Source: Prolixibacter bellariivorans ATCC BAA-1284 (GTDB lineage: Bacteria; Bacteroidota; Bacteroidia; Bacteroidales; Prolixibacteraceae). Taken from it: 64,000 nt of DNA. The notes below the pieces were generated by a model. The model was given only the letters and a program-made list of their open reading frames with translations, was not told the DNA's origin and did not search any database. The first letter of the stretch is position 1. Each line of letters opens with the position of its first letter. A program made the translations under genes and the position numbers. The stretch is taken from positions 598,323 to 662,322 of the forward strand of contig NZ_KK211332.1 in the NCBI RefSeq assembly GCF_000621705.1, given 5' to 3'. Positions 36,815-45,179 of the stretch are shown in pieces.

Positions 36815-37600
36815 TTAACCGAATTTTCCGGTAAGGTATCCTTCGGTACGCGGATCTTTGGGATTGGTGAACATGGTTTTGGTTTTGTCATATTCCACCA
36901 ATTCTCCAAGATACATAAACATGGCGTTATCTGAAATACGGGCCGCCTGCGACATGTTATGCGTCACCAAAACGATGGTGTAATTTTTCTTCAACTCGAC
37001 CAGCAAATCTTCCACGCGAGCCGTAGCTACCGGGTCGAGCGCTGAAGTTGGCTCATCCAATAAAATCACATCCGGCTTAAATGCCAGCGCCCGGGCAATA
37101 CACAACCGTTGCTGCTGTCCACCCGAAAGGAAAGTACCTTTCTTAAAGAGCGATTCCCTTACTTCGTCCCACAAAGCCACATCACGGAGCGACGTTTCGA
37201 CGATCTCTTCTTTCTCACTTTTCTTCAAACGAATTCCATTGAGCTTGTATCCGGCAATCACATTGTCAGCAATACTCATCGTCGGGAATGGATTCGGGCG
37301 TTGAAAAACCATTCCAATCTTCCGCCTGAGCTTGATGGTCGACATCCCATAAACGTCTTCATCATTCAACATGATTTTCCCTTCAGTAACAATGTTCGGA
37401 TACAACTCATGCATCCGGTTAATCGCCCTCAACAATGTGCTTTTTCCACATCCCGAGGGTCCCATTATCGCCGTAATGGCATCACGTTTTACGTCAACCG
37501 AAACATTCTTAACGGCATACTTACCTCCCTTGTCATATGCAATCGACAAGTCTTGAATGGATAAAACAGGGTTTTTAACTTCAGTAATATTTTCGTTCAT
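36815..37600 (-). CDS. pstB: Phosphate ABC transporter ATP-binding protein
   Basis: A 261-residue ATPase of the high-affinity phosphate importer. Walker A GPSGCGKST (about residues 50-58), Q-loop VFQRPNPFPTMS, signature LSGGQQQRLCIARAL, Walker B VILLDEPTSALDP and switch His in LVTHNMSQAARISD are intact. The QRPNPFP segment is specific to PstB. It lies 93 bases after pstA. Confidence 0.97.
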   Translation of the reverse strand: MNENITEVKNPVLSIQDLSIAYDKGGKYAVKNVSVDVKRDAITAIMGPSGCGKSTLLRAINRMHELYPNIVTEGKIMLNDEDVYGMSTIKLRRKIGMVFQRPNPFPTMSIADNVIAGYKLNGIRLKKSEKEEIVETSLRDVALWDEVRESLFKKGTFLSGGQQQRLCIARALAFKPDVILLDEPTSALDPVATARVEDLLVELKKNYTIVLVTHNMSQAARISDNAMFMYLGELVEYDKTKTMFTNPKDPRTEGYLTGKFG

Positions 37601-37693
37601 CGATATTGTTCGATTTAAGCCGGAAATGCTTTTCTGTTCAAAATTTCATTTTATTGTCACACCTACCAACCGGCAGTATCATTTGCTACAAAG

Positions 37694-38578
37694 TTAATTA
37701 ATACTGTGCTTTGCCGAAATTCGTTTTGAAATGATGTTTAACGTGAGTACAAATCCCATCAGGAAGAGAGAAGAACTCCAAATCAATTCAACCATGTTCG
37801 GGTCGTTATAGAACTGCCAGATCAATAGTGGCACAGCACTGGTGGGATGAGTAATATCCCAGTTAATCCGGGGGTTTCCCAGGGTCGTCAACATCAGTGG
37901 TGCCGTTTCACCCAAAATCCTGGAAATCGAAATCAGGATCCCCGTTAGCAATCCACTAAAGCTGGATGGAATTAAAACCCGAAGAATGATTTTATGATAA
38001 GGTACACCCAGGGCAACCGCAGCTTCTTTGAGTGTTCCGGGAATCATTTTGAGAGTTTCCTCTGTTGAGCGAATAATTAAGGGCAACATCATGATGGCCA
38101 ATGATACACTTCCCGCCAGAGCCGAATAGCTATGAGTAATATGCTTCACCACCCAAAGGTAGACGATGAGGCCCAGCACAATAGACGGAACTCCCTGCAG
38201 TACATCAGCGATATCACGAATAAGATTGGAATAACGTTTACCCGGGGTCTCGTAAAGATAAACTCCGGTAATAATGCCAAACGGAATCGCTATCACGGCA
38301 GCCAGGGCAACGATCAGTAACGAACCAGTGATACCGTTTGCAATTCCACCGGGAATGGTTTCTCCATTGGCTTTGGCGACCATCGCCTGGAGCGTATCAG
38401 GAGCAATTTCTGTAAAAAACGAGAGATTGATCTGCCCAATTCCCTTAACAACCAATTCTCCCACAATAAGGATAATCGGCAAAACGGTCAATAGAGAGAA
38501 AAAGATGACAACACCCAGAAAAATATTATTCTTTGTATTTCGGGCGTTTGAATTATCACGGATAGTTGTCACTTTCAT
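37694..38578 (-). CDS. pstA: Phosphate ABC transporter permease PstA
   Basis: A 294-residue inner-membrane permease with about six membrane segments. The first is residues about 20-45 (NIFLGVVIFFSLLTVLPIILIVGEL). The permease coupling loop EAAVALGVPYHKIILRVLIP lies near the C-terminal third. GVYLYETPGKRYSNLIRDIADVLQGVPSIVLGLIVYLW is typical PstA. It pairs with PstC, 29 bases upstream. Confidence 0.95.
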   Translation of the reverse strand: MKVTTIRDNSNARNTKNNIFLGVVIFFSLLTVLPIILIVGELVVKGIGQINLSFFTEIAPDTLQAMVAKANGETIPGGIANGITGSLLIVALAAVIAIPFGIITGVYLYETPGKRYSNLIRDIADVLQGVPSIVLGLIVYLWVVKHITHSYSALAGSVSLAIMMLPLIIRSTEETLKMIPGTLKEAAVALGVPYHKIILRVLIPSSFSGLLTGILISISRILGETAPLMLTTLGNPRINWDITHPTSAVPLLIWQFYNDPNMVELIWSSSLFLMGFVLTLNIISKRISAKHSIN

Positions 38579-38607
38579 TTCATTACAGTTTGAAAATAGT
38601 TAATCCG

Positions 38608-39459
38608 TCAGGACAATCTTTTGATAATAAATTTACCAGCGGTATTTACCAGTGCGGTAATAATGAAAAGTAAAAGGCCGATGGCTATCAGTGAACTCAA
38701 CTTCAGGCCGTCTGCTTCACCAAATTGATTGGCAATGACACTAGCCATCGTATTTCCTGTATCGAATAAACTATGAGGTATCTTATTATCATTACCAATC
38801 AACATGGTAACAGCCATGGTTTCACCTAAAGCACGTCCGAAAGCCAAAATATAACTGGCCACAATTCCGGAACGGGCATTGGGAACAATCACATTAAAAA
38901 TCACTTCTAGTCGTGTCGCCCCCAGCGAGTAGGCCGCTTCCTTCAACTCGTTAGGCACCATGGTTATGATTTCATTACTAAGCGAGGTCGCGTAAGGTAT
39001 AATCATGATAGCCAGGATGATTCCTGAAGTAAAAACGCCAAATCCCTGCGGACTGAGGCCAAGATGCATGATAAACGGGCGTAGAGTGTAGAAGCCCCAG
39101 AGACCATACACAATGGAGGGTATTCCGGCCAACAAATCCACCAGTGAACTCAAGACGGATGCAACCGGGGTTTTTCTGAAGTATTCGGCCACGAACAACG
39201 AAGTCGAAAATGCCATGGGTATCGAGATCAACAAAGCCAGTACAGAAGTAATCAACGTACCGGCAATAAAGGGCAGTGCTCCGTAATTTTCCCGGCCCTC
39301 AGTCGGATTCCAATCCGATGAGACAATAAAATGCCACCCAAATTTATGAAAAGCCGGTATGGCTCCTCCAACAAGAGAGAAAACCATACCGCCTGCAACA
39401 ACCAGAATCAATAACGATCCTGCAAATAAAAAGTATTTTGTAATCTTATCGCTGTTCAT
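38608..39459 (-). CDS. pstC: Phosphate ABC transporter permease PstC
   Basis: A 283-residue permease with about six membrane helices, the first at about residues 9-33. It carries SVLSSLVDLLAGIPSIVYGLWG and the coupling loop ELKEAAYSLGATRLEVIFNVIVPNARSG. FGRALGETMAVTMLIGN is a PstC hallmark. The start lies 20 bases after pstS. Confidence 0.95.
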   Translation of the reverse strand: MNSDKITKYFLFAGSLLILVVAGGMVFSLVGGAIPAFHKFGWHFIVSSDWNPTEGRENYGALPFIAGTLITSVLALLISIPMAFSTSLFVAEYFRKTPVASVLSSLVDLLAGIPSIVYGLWGFYTLRPFIMHLGLSPQGFGVFTSGIILAIMIIPYATSLSNEIITMVPNELKEAAYSLGATRLEVIFNVIVPNARSGIVASYILAFGRALGETMAVTMLIGNDNKIPHSLFDTGNTMASVIANQFGEADGLKLSSLIAIGLLLFIITALVNTAGKFIIKRLS

Positions 39460-39479
39460 TGAAATGAATTAGAAGCATT

Positions 39480-40553
39480 CTATTTGAGAATCGGTTTTCC
39501 GTTATAAGTCACGGTCCGCAAAATAGCTTTGTCAATTTGCACTACTTTCTCGGGCAGTGGTGCATATTTCAATTCTTTACCAATTGCCTGTGCAGCGGGA
39601 TCCAGCATCCAGTCGATCAGTTTCAGGGTAGCTTCAGCCTGAGCTAAAGAACGTCCGTTGTATGCTTGTTCTTTATAAAGAATGATCCAGGTAAATCCAC
39701 TGATCGGGTAAGCATCAGGAGCTGTTGAATTAGTTTCCATGATACGGGTGTCGGCAGGCATATCACCATTACCAGCTGCACTTACAGCAGCGATGGTAGG
39801 AGCCACATAGTTTCCGGCAGCATTTTTCAGCAGCGCAAAAGAGATTTTTTGGGCAAATGCATAGTCAGAGCCGATGTATCCGATAGCACCCACGGTCGAG
39901 CTGATGGTTCCGGCAACGCCAGGATTTCCTTTGGCACCCATTCCGGTAGGCCAGTTCAGGGACTTTCCAACGCCAACGTTATCCTTCCATTCTTTGCTGA
40001 TCTTTGACATGTAGTCGCTGAAGATAAAGGTAGTACCACTACCGTCTGAACGATGAACTACTGAGATAGCCATATCGGGGAATTTAACACCGGGGTTGAT
40101 TGCTTTCAACTTTGCATCATTCCATTTAGTGATTTTTCCAAGGAAAATATCAGCTAAGACTTCGGGATCCAACTTGACGGATTCAATTCCGGGTACGTTG
40201 AAAGCAATGTCAACAGCACCGCTACAGGTCGCTACGTGAACAACCGGCGCAGGCATTTTGGCTGCTTCAGCATCGCTTAAAAACGCATCACTTCCGCAGA
40301 AGTCAACTACGCGATCCTTCAGGCTGCGGATACCAGCACCCGACCCAGTCAGACCGTAGGAGGTTTGAACGCCGGTTTGATCGAAATACTTTTTGAAAGC
40401 AGTTTTGTAGAAAGGTCCAGCGAAAGTAGAACCGGCTGCGCTCAGTGAGATTTCACTCTTGGCCGATTTCTCAGCGGCACCTTTTTTCTTACTGCCGCTT
40501 TTGCACGCTGTAAACGCTGTTACGACAGCCAATAAAATTATGATCTTTTTCAT
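39480..40553 (-). CDS. pstS: Phosphate-binding lipoprotein PstS
   Basis: A 357-residue periplasmic phosphate receptor, apparently lipid-anchored: the signal ends at VVTAFTAC (Cys17), followed by a Lys/Ser-rich tether. Ligand-contact segments are AAGSTFAGPFYKTAF, GLTGSGAGIRSLKDRVVDFCGSD, HRSDGSGTTFIFSDY and GAKGNPGVAGTISSTVGAIGY. It delivers phosphate to PstCAB. It lies 57 bases downstream of the porin gene. Confidence 0.95.
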   Translation of the reverse strand: MKKIIILLAVVTAFTACKSGSKKKGAAEKSAKSEISLSAAGSTFAGPFYKTAFKKYFDQTGVQTSYGLTGSGAGIRSLKDRVVDFCGSDAFLSDAEAAKMPAPVVHVATCSGAVDIAFNVPGIESVKLDPEVLADIFLGKITKWNDAKLKAINPGVKFPDMAISVVHRSDGSGTTFIFSDYMSKISKEWKDNVGVGKSLNWPTGMGAKGNPGVAGTISSTVGAIGYIGSDYAFAQKISFALLKNAAGNYVAPTIAAVSAAGNGDMPADTRIMETNSTAPDAYPISGFTWIILYKEQAYNGRSLAQAEATLKLIDWMLDPAAQAIGKELKYAPLPEKVVQIDKAILRTVTYNGKPILK

Positions 40554-40610
40554 TTTGAAAGGTTTTATTATTCAACTACTTATAAGTTGCTTGATGTATT
40601 GAAGAACAAA

Positions 40611-41600
40611 TTAAAATTTCATTTCGAGACTAAGATAGAACCCCGTCTCGGTGTTGCTGCCACTTTGCGCCGGACTCCAAACCCTGAAGTTTGGCGATAC
40701 TTTCACTCCCTTAACTGGATTGAACTCCAAACCTGCTAAAATCAGGCTTCCATCCTTCGCTACATTCCATCCGTTAGTTGCGCCGTTAATTTTTTTCGAT
40801 GTCAGATTATCGTAACGAACAAAAACATCCGATTTTTTCCCAACATTCACGGTCGTGTAAACTGATACACCTGAGAGATTATGGTCGGTTACACTACCAT
40901 GTCCCTGCTGAATGTTGTATTCAGCCCCGGCTGTAAACTTATCGCCGGTGTACCCCAGAAAAGCGGTGTACGTTGTTTGAGCAACCGTTTTTTTCATGTA
41001 ATCAACATACAGTCGGGCATAAAGGTTCTTAACCGGCTTTACAGTAACACCTGCGGTGTACATCAAAACGCTGTCTCTTTGCAGATGCTTGTAACCTTCA
41101 CCGTTCAAAACCGACGCATCTACACTTAGTGCAGGATCGAGTTTGAGCACCATGGAAGCACCCAAATCAGCGCTAGCGCCGTACCCATGCTGGTCCATGA
41201 ACGATTTGTAGAGGTAGCGATGTCCCCACATGCTCTCCTGAAGATTAAACTGTTTCGTTCCGATTAAACCGAAATTAAATTTCAGGTTATCATTCGCATA
41301 CTGCAAGTATGCATTTTTCAGGTATGCTGTCATTTGCAAGCCCCCTACACCAGGATTTCCAACGTCGAAGTTGACTTTCCCGGAAAATTGCTGACTAAAG
41401 GCATATTCATAACCAAAATAAGCTCTGGTTATCTCAAATGCCGGCTGACTTTGCTCATACTTGAAATCACTGAAAACCTTTGCAAAAGCTTTTCCGTGTG
41501 GTTTAAAATCAGCATTACTCTTTTCCGAATTCACTGATTGCGCAAACACGCTACCACTGATCATGATCAGCAGTAACAGGCTGAATTGAATTTTTCTCAT
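40611..41600 (-). CDS. Outer-membrane porin of the phosphate operon
   Basis: A 329-residue exported barrel (signal about 1-20, ending SVFAQ) resembling the OprO/OprP-like phosphate-selective porin group in style: regular amphipathic strands, FKPHGKAFAKVFSDF near the start and a terminal aromatic (FYLSLEMKF). It is first in the operon, directly behind the Pho-type promoter and ahead of pstS, so it is probably the outer-membrane pore for phosphate under starvation. Selectivity is inferred from position, not from residues. Confidence 0.8.
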   Translation of the reverse strand: MRKIQFSLLLLIMISGSVFAQSVNSEKSNADFKPHGKAFAKVFSDFKYEQSQPAFEITRAYFGYEYAFSQQFSGKVNFDVGNPGVGGLQMTAYLKNAYLQYANDNLKFNFGLIGTKQFNLQESMWGHRYLYKSFMDQHGYGASADLGASMVLKLDPALSVDASVLNGEGYKHLQRDSVLMYTAGVTVKPVKNLYARLYVDYMKKTVAQTTYTAFLGYTGDKFTAGAEYNIQQGHGSVTDHNLSGVSVYTTVNVGKKSDVFVRYDNLTSKKINGATNGWNVAKDGSLILAGLEFNPVKGVKVSPNFRVWSPAQSGSNTETGFYLSLEMKF

Positions 41601-42027
41601 TGTTAGATAACTTAAAGTAACTTTCCACTGGCAAATGTGGTACGAGGTTGTTACACCGCGGTTAAGGAAAAATTACAATATTGTTACAAGACATGATTCT
41701 TTCGTCACACGAAAACAACAGCGCGAACCTCGCTATAAATACATACCTAACAACACCTTGACAGTTATCTGGAAAAATTCAACTTACTGGATATTCGTTT
41801 TACATCTATGGAAATGTATCCGGGTGGATAATGATGAAAACATTTTTGTAACACACCCTTGGTCCTCTTTTGTAACAGGACTTGTGCAATTATCAAATAC
41901 AAAAACTTCTCAATTTTTTCTCGGGCAGGAAAATACCAAAGCGCCAAAACAAGATCCGGAGGGGATATTGACGTCTCCTTGGTGAAGTATTTTGGAATAA
42001 TGGATAAAATGAATTAAGAAATAGTTC
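41601..42027. other. Intergenic region with the phosphate-operon promoter
   Basis: About 427 bases. The left 90 bases hold the Pho-type promoter (listed separately). Two further TTTGTAACA copies occur on the plus strand at 41845-41853 and 41869-41877, 24 bases apart and so not in 11-bp register. The right part is AT-rich; no gene is supported. Confidence 0.6.
41632..41688 (-). promoter_or_regulatory. Pho-type promoter: four 11-bp-spaced half-sites plus -7 element
   Basis: On the plus strand, TTACA occurs at 41651, 41673 and 41684, with the variant TTAAG at 41662: four sites in exact 11-bp register (TTGTAA, TTGTAA, CTTAAC-type and TGTAA on the coding strand). The last site ends 11 bases before CACATTTG (41639-41632), one base off the TAnnTTTG -7 consensus, and no -33 TTTG is present. 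PhoB/OmpR-type activators bind 11-bp direct repeats that replace the upstream promoter element, so this is probably where the operon's own regulator acts. Confidence 0.75.
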
Positions 42028-42456
42028 TTAATCAATTGGTTCATGCCGACTTCTGACATCAGCAACCAATGTCTCCAACGTCATACTTTTGAAATGATCG
42101 ACAATCTTTTGATTTAATACATCCCAAAAATCACGGGCTGTGCAACTACTCGCTTTATCACACTCGAAGTTTTTTGAAAGGCAATCGACGATGCAAATCC
42201 CGGGTTCAAAGGCCCGGTGTATATCGTAAATGGTAATTTGAGAGGGATCGCGACCAAGAATGTATCCACTCTTTCGGCCACGTAAGTTGGCAACAAGTCC
42301 GGCTGTTTTTAACGAAGCAATAATCTGGTCGAGGTACTTTACTGACAAGTCTTGATTTTGGGCAATATCCTTCTGAAATATGCCATCGGGATCTCCGTTT
42401 AATGCTATTTCAATCATTACACGCATCCCATATCTGGTTTTCGTATTGAATTTCAC
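42028..42456 (-). CDS. Rrf2-family transcriptional regulator
   Basis: A 142-residue regulator with the Rrf2 winged helix at the N terminus (KFNTKTRYGMRVMIEIAL; FQKDIAQNQDLSVKYLDQII; LVANLRGRKSGYILGR). Four cysteines follow in CIVDCLSKNFECDKASSC, spaced C-x3-C-x6-C-x5-C. Related IscR/NsrR proteins use three conserved cysteines to hold an Fe-S cluster; the spacing here differs, so cluster binding is plausible but unproven. Translation starts at GTG (42456) overlapping the TGA of the upstream YceI-like gene (GTGA), which implies translational coupling. Confidence 0.88.
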   Translation of the reverse strand: MKFNTKTRYGMRVMIEIALNGDPDGIFQKDIAQNQDLSVKYLDQIIASLKTAGLVANLRGRKSGYILGRDPSQITIYDIHRAFEPGICIVDCLSKNFECDKASSCTARDFWDVLNQKIVDHFKSMTLETLVADVRSRHEPID

Positions 42457-43073
42457 GGCGAATTGGCTTTTTGGGTGATTAGTTTGATCTCAAAATTAAT
42501 AAATACTTCATCTTTTACCCGAATCATTCCCAGGAAACGACGTGGAGGAGAAATGTTGTAATCCGTCAATTGAATGCGGGTTCTTCCTCTGACGACAAGC
42601 TGATTTTCCTCGTTATTAACCACTTCAATGGGCGAAACGTAATCATTTGTCATGCCCGCGATAGTTATATTCAGCGGGATATTCTTTACATCCCTTGAGG
42701 TAAAAATATGCAGCAACTCAGCGTCACTAATGGTAATTTTGATTTCCGGATACTTCGATGCCTTCAACAATTCCTTGAAATCATCAAACATAGCTGGATT
42801 ACTGGCATCGATATGCTCAATGGGGATGAAAAACGAAAGAGAGTCAAGGGAGTTGGAACCAGCAGGAAGCACTGCTAATGAAAAGCCTTCCGTCAATACG
42901 TGACGATAGTAAAAGTGGAATTGGTTGACATTTGTGGAACCGTCAATACGCACTTTGGCAAGTTGACACACTCCACTGTAACGGGCATTTTTTGCCCATC
43001 CGCTTGAATTCAGCAGGAATACAAGAAGAATAACCTGAAATAATACCTTCCCTATGTAACCGCTTCTTCTCAT
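42453..43073 (-). CDS. YceI-like lipid-binding periplasmic protein
   Basis: A 206-residue exported protein (signal about 1-27, ending SGWAK) with a YceI-type lipocalin-like barrel. The family pattern is visible in VRIDGSTNVNQFHFYY, SKYPEIKITISD (compare the usual KYPxIxF), NIPLNITIAGMTNDYVSPIEV and RTRIQLTDYNISPPRRFLGMIRV. YceI proteins bind isoprenoid or other long-chain lipids in the periplasm. The second YceI of the region lies at 44.6-45.2 kb. It is translationally coupled to the Rrf2 gene. Confidence 0.78.
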   Translation of the reverse strand: MRRSGYIGKVLFQVILLVFLLNSSGWAKNARYSGVCQLAKVRIDGSTNVNQFHFYYRHVLTEGFSLAVLPAGSNSLDSLSFFIPIEHIDASNPAMFDDFKELLKASKYPEIKITISDAELLHIFTSRDVKNIPLNITIAGMTNDYVSPIEVVNNEENQLVVRGRTRIQLTDYNISPPRRFLGMIRVKDEVFINFEIKLITQKANSP

Positions 43074-43106
43074 TTTGTTTCCCGGTTATAGTTAAGTAAA
43101 CCCGAA

Positions 43107-43126
43107 TTGGAACTCTTTTGTTCCAA
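43107..43126. promoter_or_regulatory. Palindromic operator candidate upstream of the YceI-like/Rrf2 pair
   Basis: TTGGAAC (43107-43113) and GTTCCAA (43120-43126) form a perfect inverted repeat with a 6-base spacer, 33 bases before the YceI-like start codon. It is a likely site for the Rrf2 regulator encoded in the same transcript; not tested. Confidence 0.5.
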
Positions 43127-43164
43127 ACTGCCACGGAACTTATGTGAAATTACATCACTAGCTG

Positions 43165-43197
43165 AAAAAACAGAACCTTCCCCCGCAGGGGGGAAGG
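43165..43197 (-). terminator. Terminator after the 43.2-44.5 kb outer-membrane protein gene
   Basis: A 9-bp GC-rich stem (CCTTCCCCC at 43176-43184 with GGGGGAAGG at 43189-43197) is followed on the minus strand by UUCUGUUUUUU. Confidence 0.85.
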
Positions 43198-43238
43198 CCT
43201 TTACTAAACAATATATAATGGATGTAACCTGGATGAAC

Positions 43239-44498
43239 TTAGAAAGAAATTCCAGCTTCGAACATAATGCCTTTGAATCCAGCCTTAGTTCCGGCTTGGT
43301 ATCCAGCACTTGTAGTATAATTACCGTTAAAGTTATTGTAGTTCTGGTTTACATACTCCAATTTGGCCAGAATGTTCTTGGTCATGTGCCATCCTCCGGC
43401 AATCTGTACACGGTCAATGTTCATGTCATTGCTGTTCTTCACTTTGTTGTAGCGAGTACCCAGATAGAACTGCTCCTGTCCACCAAAGTGGTAAATACCT
43501 TCGATTGCGAACTGGTTGAAATCAAAATCACCACCAAACGCGCCTGTGCCTTTTGCTTTCTCGTATGTTCCGAACATTTCAAAACCATAGTATTTTGCAA
43601 ATAAGTTAACCATGGTAGAATTGTCTTTGTTGGTGAAACCCGGGCCCCAACGACCAGTTGTGTGATCTGAAGAAATATCTACGTCATCAGCACTTCCGGT
43701 TTGCGGCTTCATTACCAAATAGTAGCGAGAACCGGTACGGTCACCATAATAAAGCGAACCGAAGTGGTTTTTAGCACAGCTGTAAAGTGACACAGTTGTA
43801 CGCAGACGGAAGTTTTCACTCAGCTGTTTATCAAAACCAACCTTACCATAGAAGGCCAACTCATCCGCAGTATTATAGGTTGTATAAGAATTACTTCTTG
43901 CACTGTAAGCAGCGATTGCAGGCTTCAACGTACCATTGGAAACGGCACCCATTGCCAACCAACCATTGTTGCGGTACATAAGCTCAGCACCTCCAGCAGT
44001 AGTGAAGGCATCCATGATGTAGTTACCGACAAATGCATTACGACTAATATTTCCGTTATCGGAACGACGGAAGTGCTCATCACCATAGTTGAGTTCCATC
44101 ATACCAACTTTAAGGGTTAGTTTCTGCATCAGTTTGTCAATAGCATCCGAGTTCAGGAAGGGAAGCTGATCCATCAGCAAATATCCACCCTTAACCCAGG
44201 TTTCCTCGTGGTGACGAGATGACAAATAAGTCGTCAGGTGAACCTGTACTCCGGGGGCCAAATCGGCATAGATTTTCATATTGGCAGTAGGCAGGTTCAA
44301 TCCTTTACCCAGCGGAGTTAATGGTGTAGTACCATCACTTGATTGGGTAAGGGCCTGATATTGCAACGCAAAATCAGCTCCAACGTGTGCTTTTACTTTT
44401 GTAAAATTGCTTCCATCGAGCTTGGGCTGTTCGAACTGCTGTCCAAAAGTTAAGGACGCAATCAATAACCCTGCAAAAAGAAAGAATACTCTTTTCAT
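43239..44498 (-). CDS. Outer-membrane beta-barrel protein of unknown cargo
   Basis: A 419-residue exported protein (signal about 1-19, ending LTFGQ) with amphipathic beta-strands, aromatic girdle residues and a C-terminal Phe (GIMFEAGISF), as in porins. Recognisable stretches are NMKIYADLAPGVQVHLTTYLSS and GMMELNYGDEHFRRSDNGN. It is not clearly a named porin. It lies between two YceI-type genes, with terminators on its downstream side, and probably shares a transcript with the YceI gene 97 bases upstream. A role in lipid or small-molecule passage is only an inference. Confidence 0.75.
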   Translation of the reverse strand: MKRVFFLFAGLLIASLTFGQQFEQPKLDGSNFTKVKAHVGADFALQYQALTQSSDGTTPLTPLGKGLNLPTANMKIYADLAPGVQVHLTTYLSSRHHEETWVKGGYLLMDQLPFLNSDAIDKLMQKLTLKVGMMELNYGDEHFRRSDNGNISRNAFVGNYIMDAFTTAGGAELMYRNNGWLAMGAVSNGTLKPAIAAYSARSNSYTTYNTADELAFYGKVGFDKQLSENFRLRTTVSLYSCAKNHFGSLYYGDRTGSRYYLVMKPQTGSADDVDISSDHTTGRWGPGFTNKDNSTMVNLFAKYYGFEMFGTYEKAKGTGAFGGDFDFNQFAIEGIYHFGGQEQFYLGTRYNKVKNSNDMNIDRVQIAGGWHMTKNILAKLEYVNQNYNNFNGNYTTSAGYQAGTKAGFKGIMFEAGISF

Positions 44499-44594
44499 AA
44501 CAAATGGTTAAAATCTGTGGTTATTATTTATTTATTGGTGCAATGTCTCCGCAATTCACACTAATCCAACTCACGGTCGAACACTGCGTTTTCT

Positions 44595-45179
44595 CTATTT
44601 ACCTAATTCAAAATTATATTTGATGGTCAGGTCATCACCGGTTTTGATAGCACCAAACATGGCGGTTACTTGCTCAATTCCGTATTCTGACATTTTCAGT
44701 TTGAAACTTCCATCAACAACTGCATGCGAAGCATCGGTAACCTTACCTTTAAAAGGTATTTTTACGGTTTTGGTTACTCCGACCAGCTGAAGTTTTCCAA
44801 CCAACTCACCACTAAATTCGTTTCCGCTACTCTTCAAATTCTCAACATTATCGGATGTAAAACGAATTTCCGGGTACTTATCACTCTTAATAGCCTTATA
44901 AGCCTTCTTATCCATAATGGAGCTTTCACCGCTCTTAAGGCTTTCCGCCGGACAAGAGAATGTCACGCTTTCAATACTATTAACAACTGTTCCATCCATT
45001 CCCATCACTGCGGTACATTTCAAATCGGTTGTTTTCATATTCCAATCGTGTAGTGTAGAAGTCCCATCTATCTCTGCAGAACTTTTATCGGCTACCAAGT
45101 GGAATGATTCCTGCGCTTTCACCTGCCAGTTCCAAATAAAAAGGACGGCAGCAATCAACGATATTACTCTCATTTTCAT
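44595..45179 (-). CDS. YceI-family periplasmic protein
   Basis: A 194-residue exported protein (signal about 1-22, ending QVKAQ) that is a standard YceI domain: SAEIDGTSTLHDWNMKT, the central SDKYPEIRFTSDNVENL, FSGELVGKLQLVGVTKTVKIPF and the DDLTIKYNFELGK end. Such proteins form an extended lipocalin-like barrel that holds a polyisoprenoid or similar lipid. The gene is first of the 45.2-43.2 kb run and follows a good promoter. Confidence 0.88.
   Translation of the reverse strand: MKMRVISLIAAVLFIWNWQVKAQESFHLVADKSSAEIDGTSTLHDWNMKTTDLKCTAVMGMDGTVVNSIESVTFSCPAESLKSGESSIMDKKAYKAIKSDKYPEIRFTSDNVENLKSSGNEFSGELVGKLQLVGVTKTVKIPFKGKVTDASHAVVDGSFKLKMSEYGIEQVTAMFGAIKTGDDLTIKYNFELGK

Noticed and set aside
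41845-41877. Two TTTGTAACA copies as a second Pho box
   Set aside because: Their 24-base spacing is out of the 11-bp register seen in the real array, and no gene start lies suitably downstream.
41635-41985. Plus-strand ORF of 116 codons
   Set aside because: It covers the phosphate-operon promoter array antisense and has atypical composition; treated as chance.
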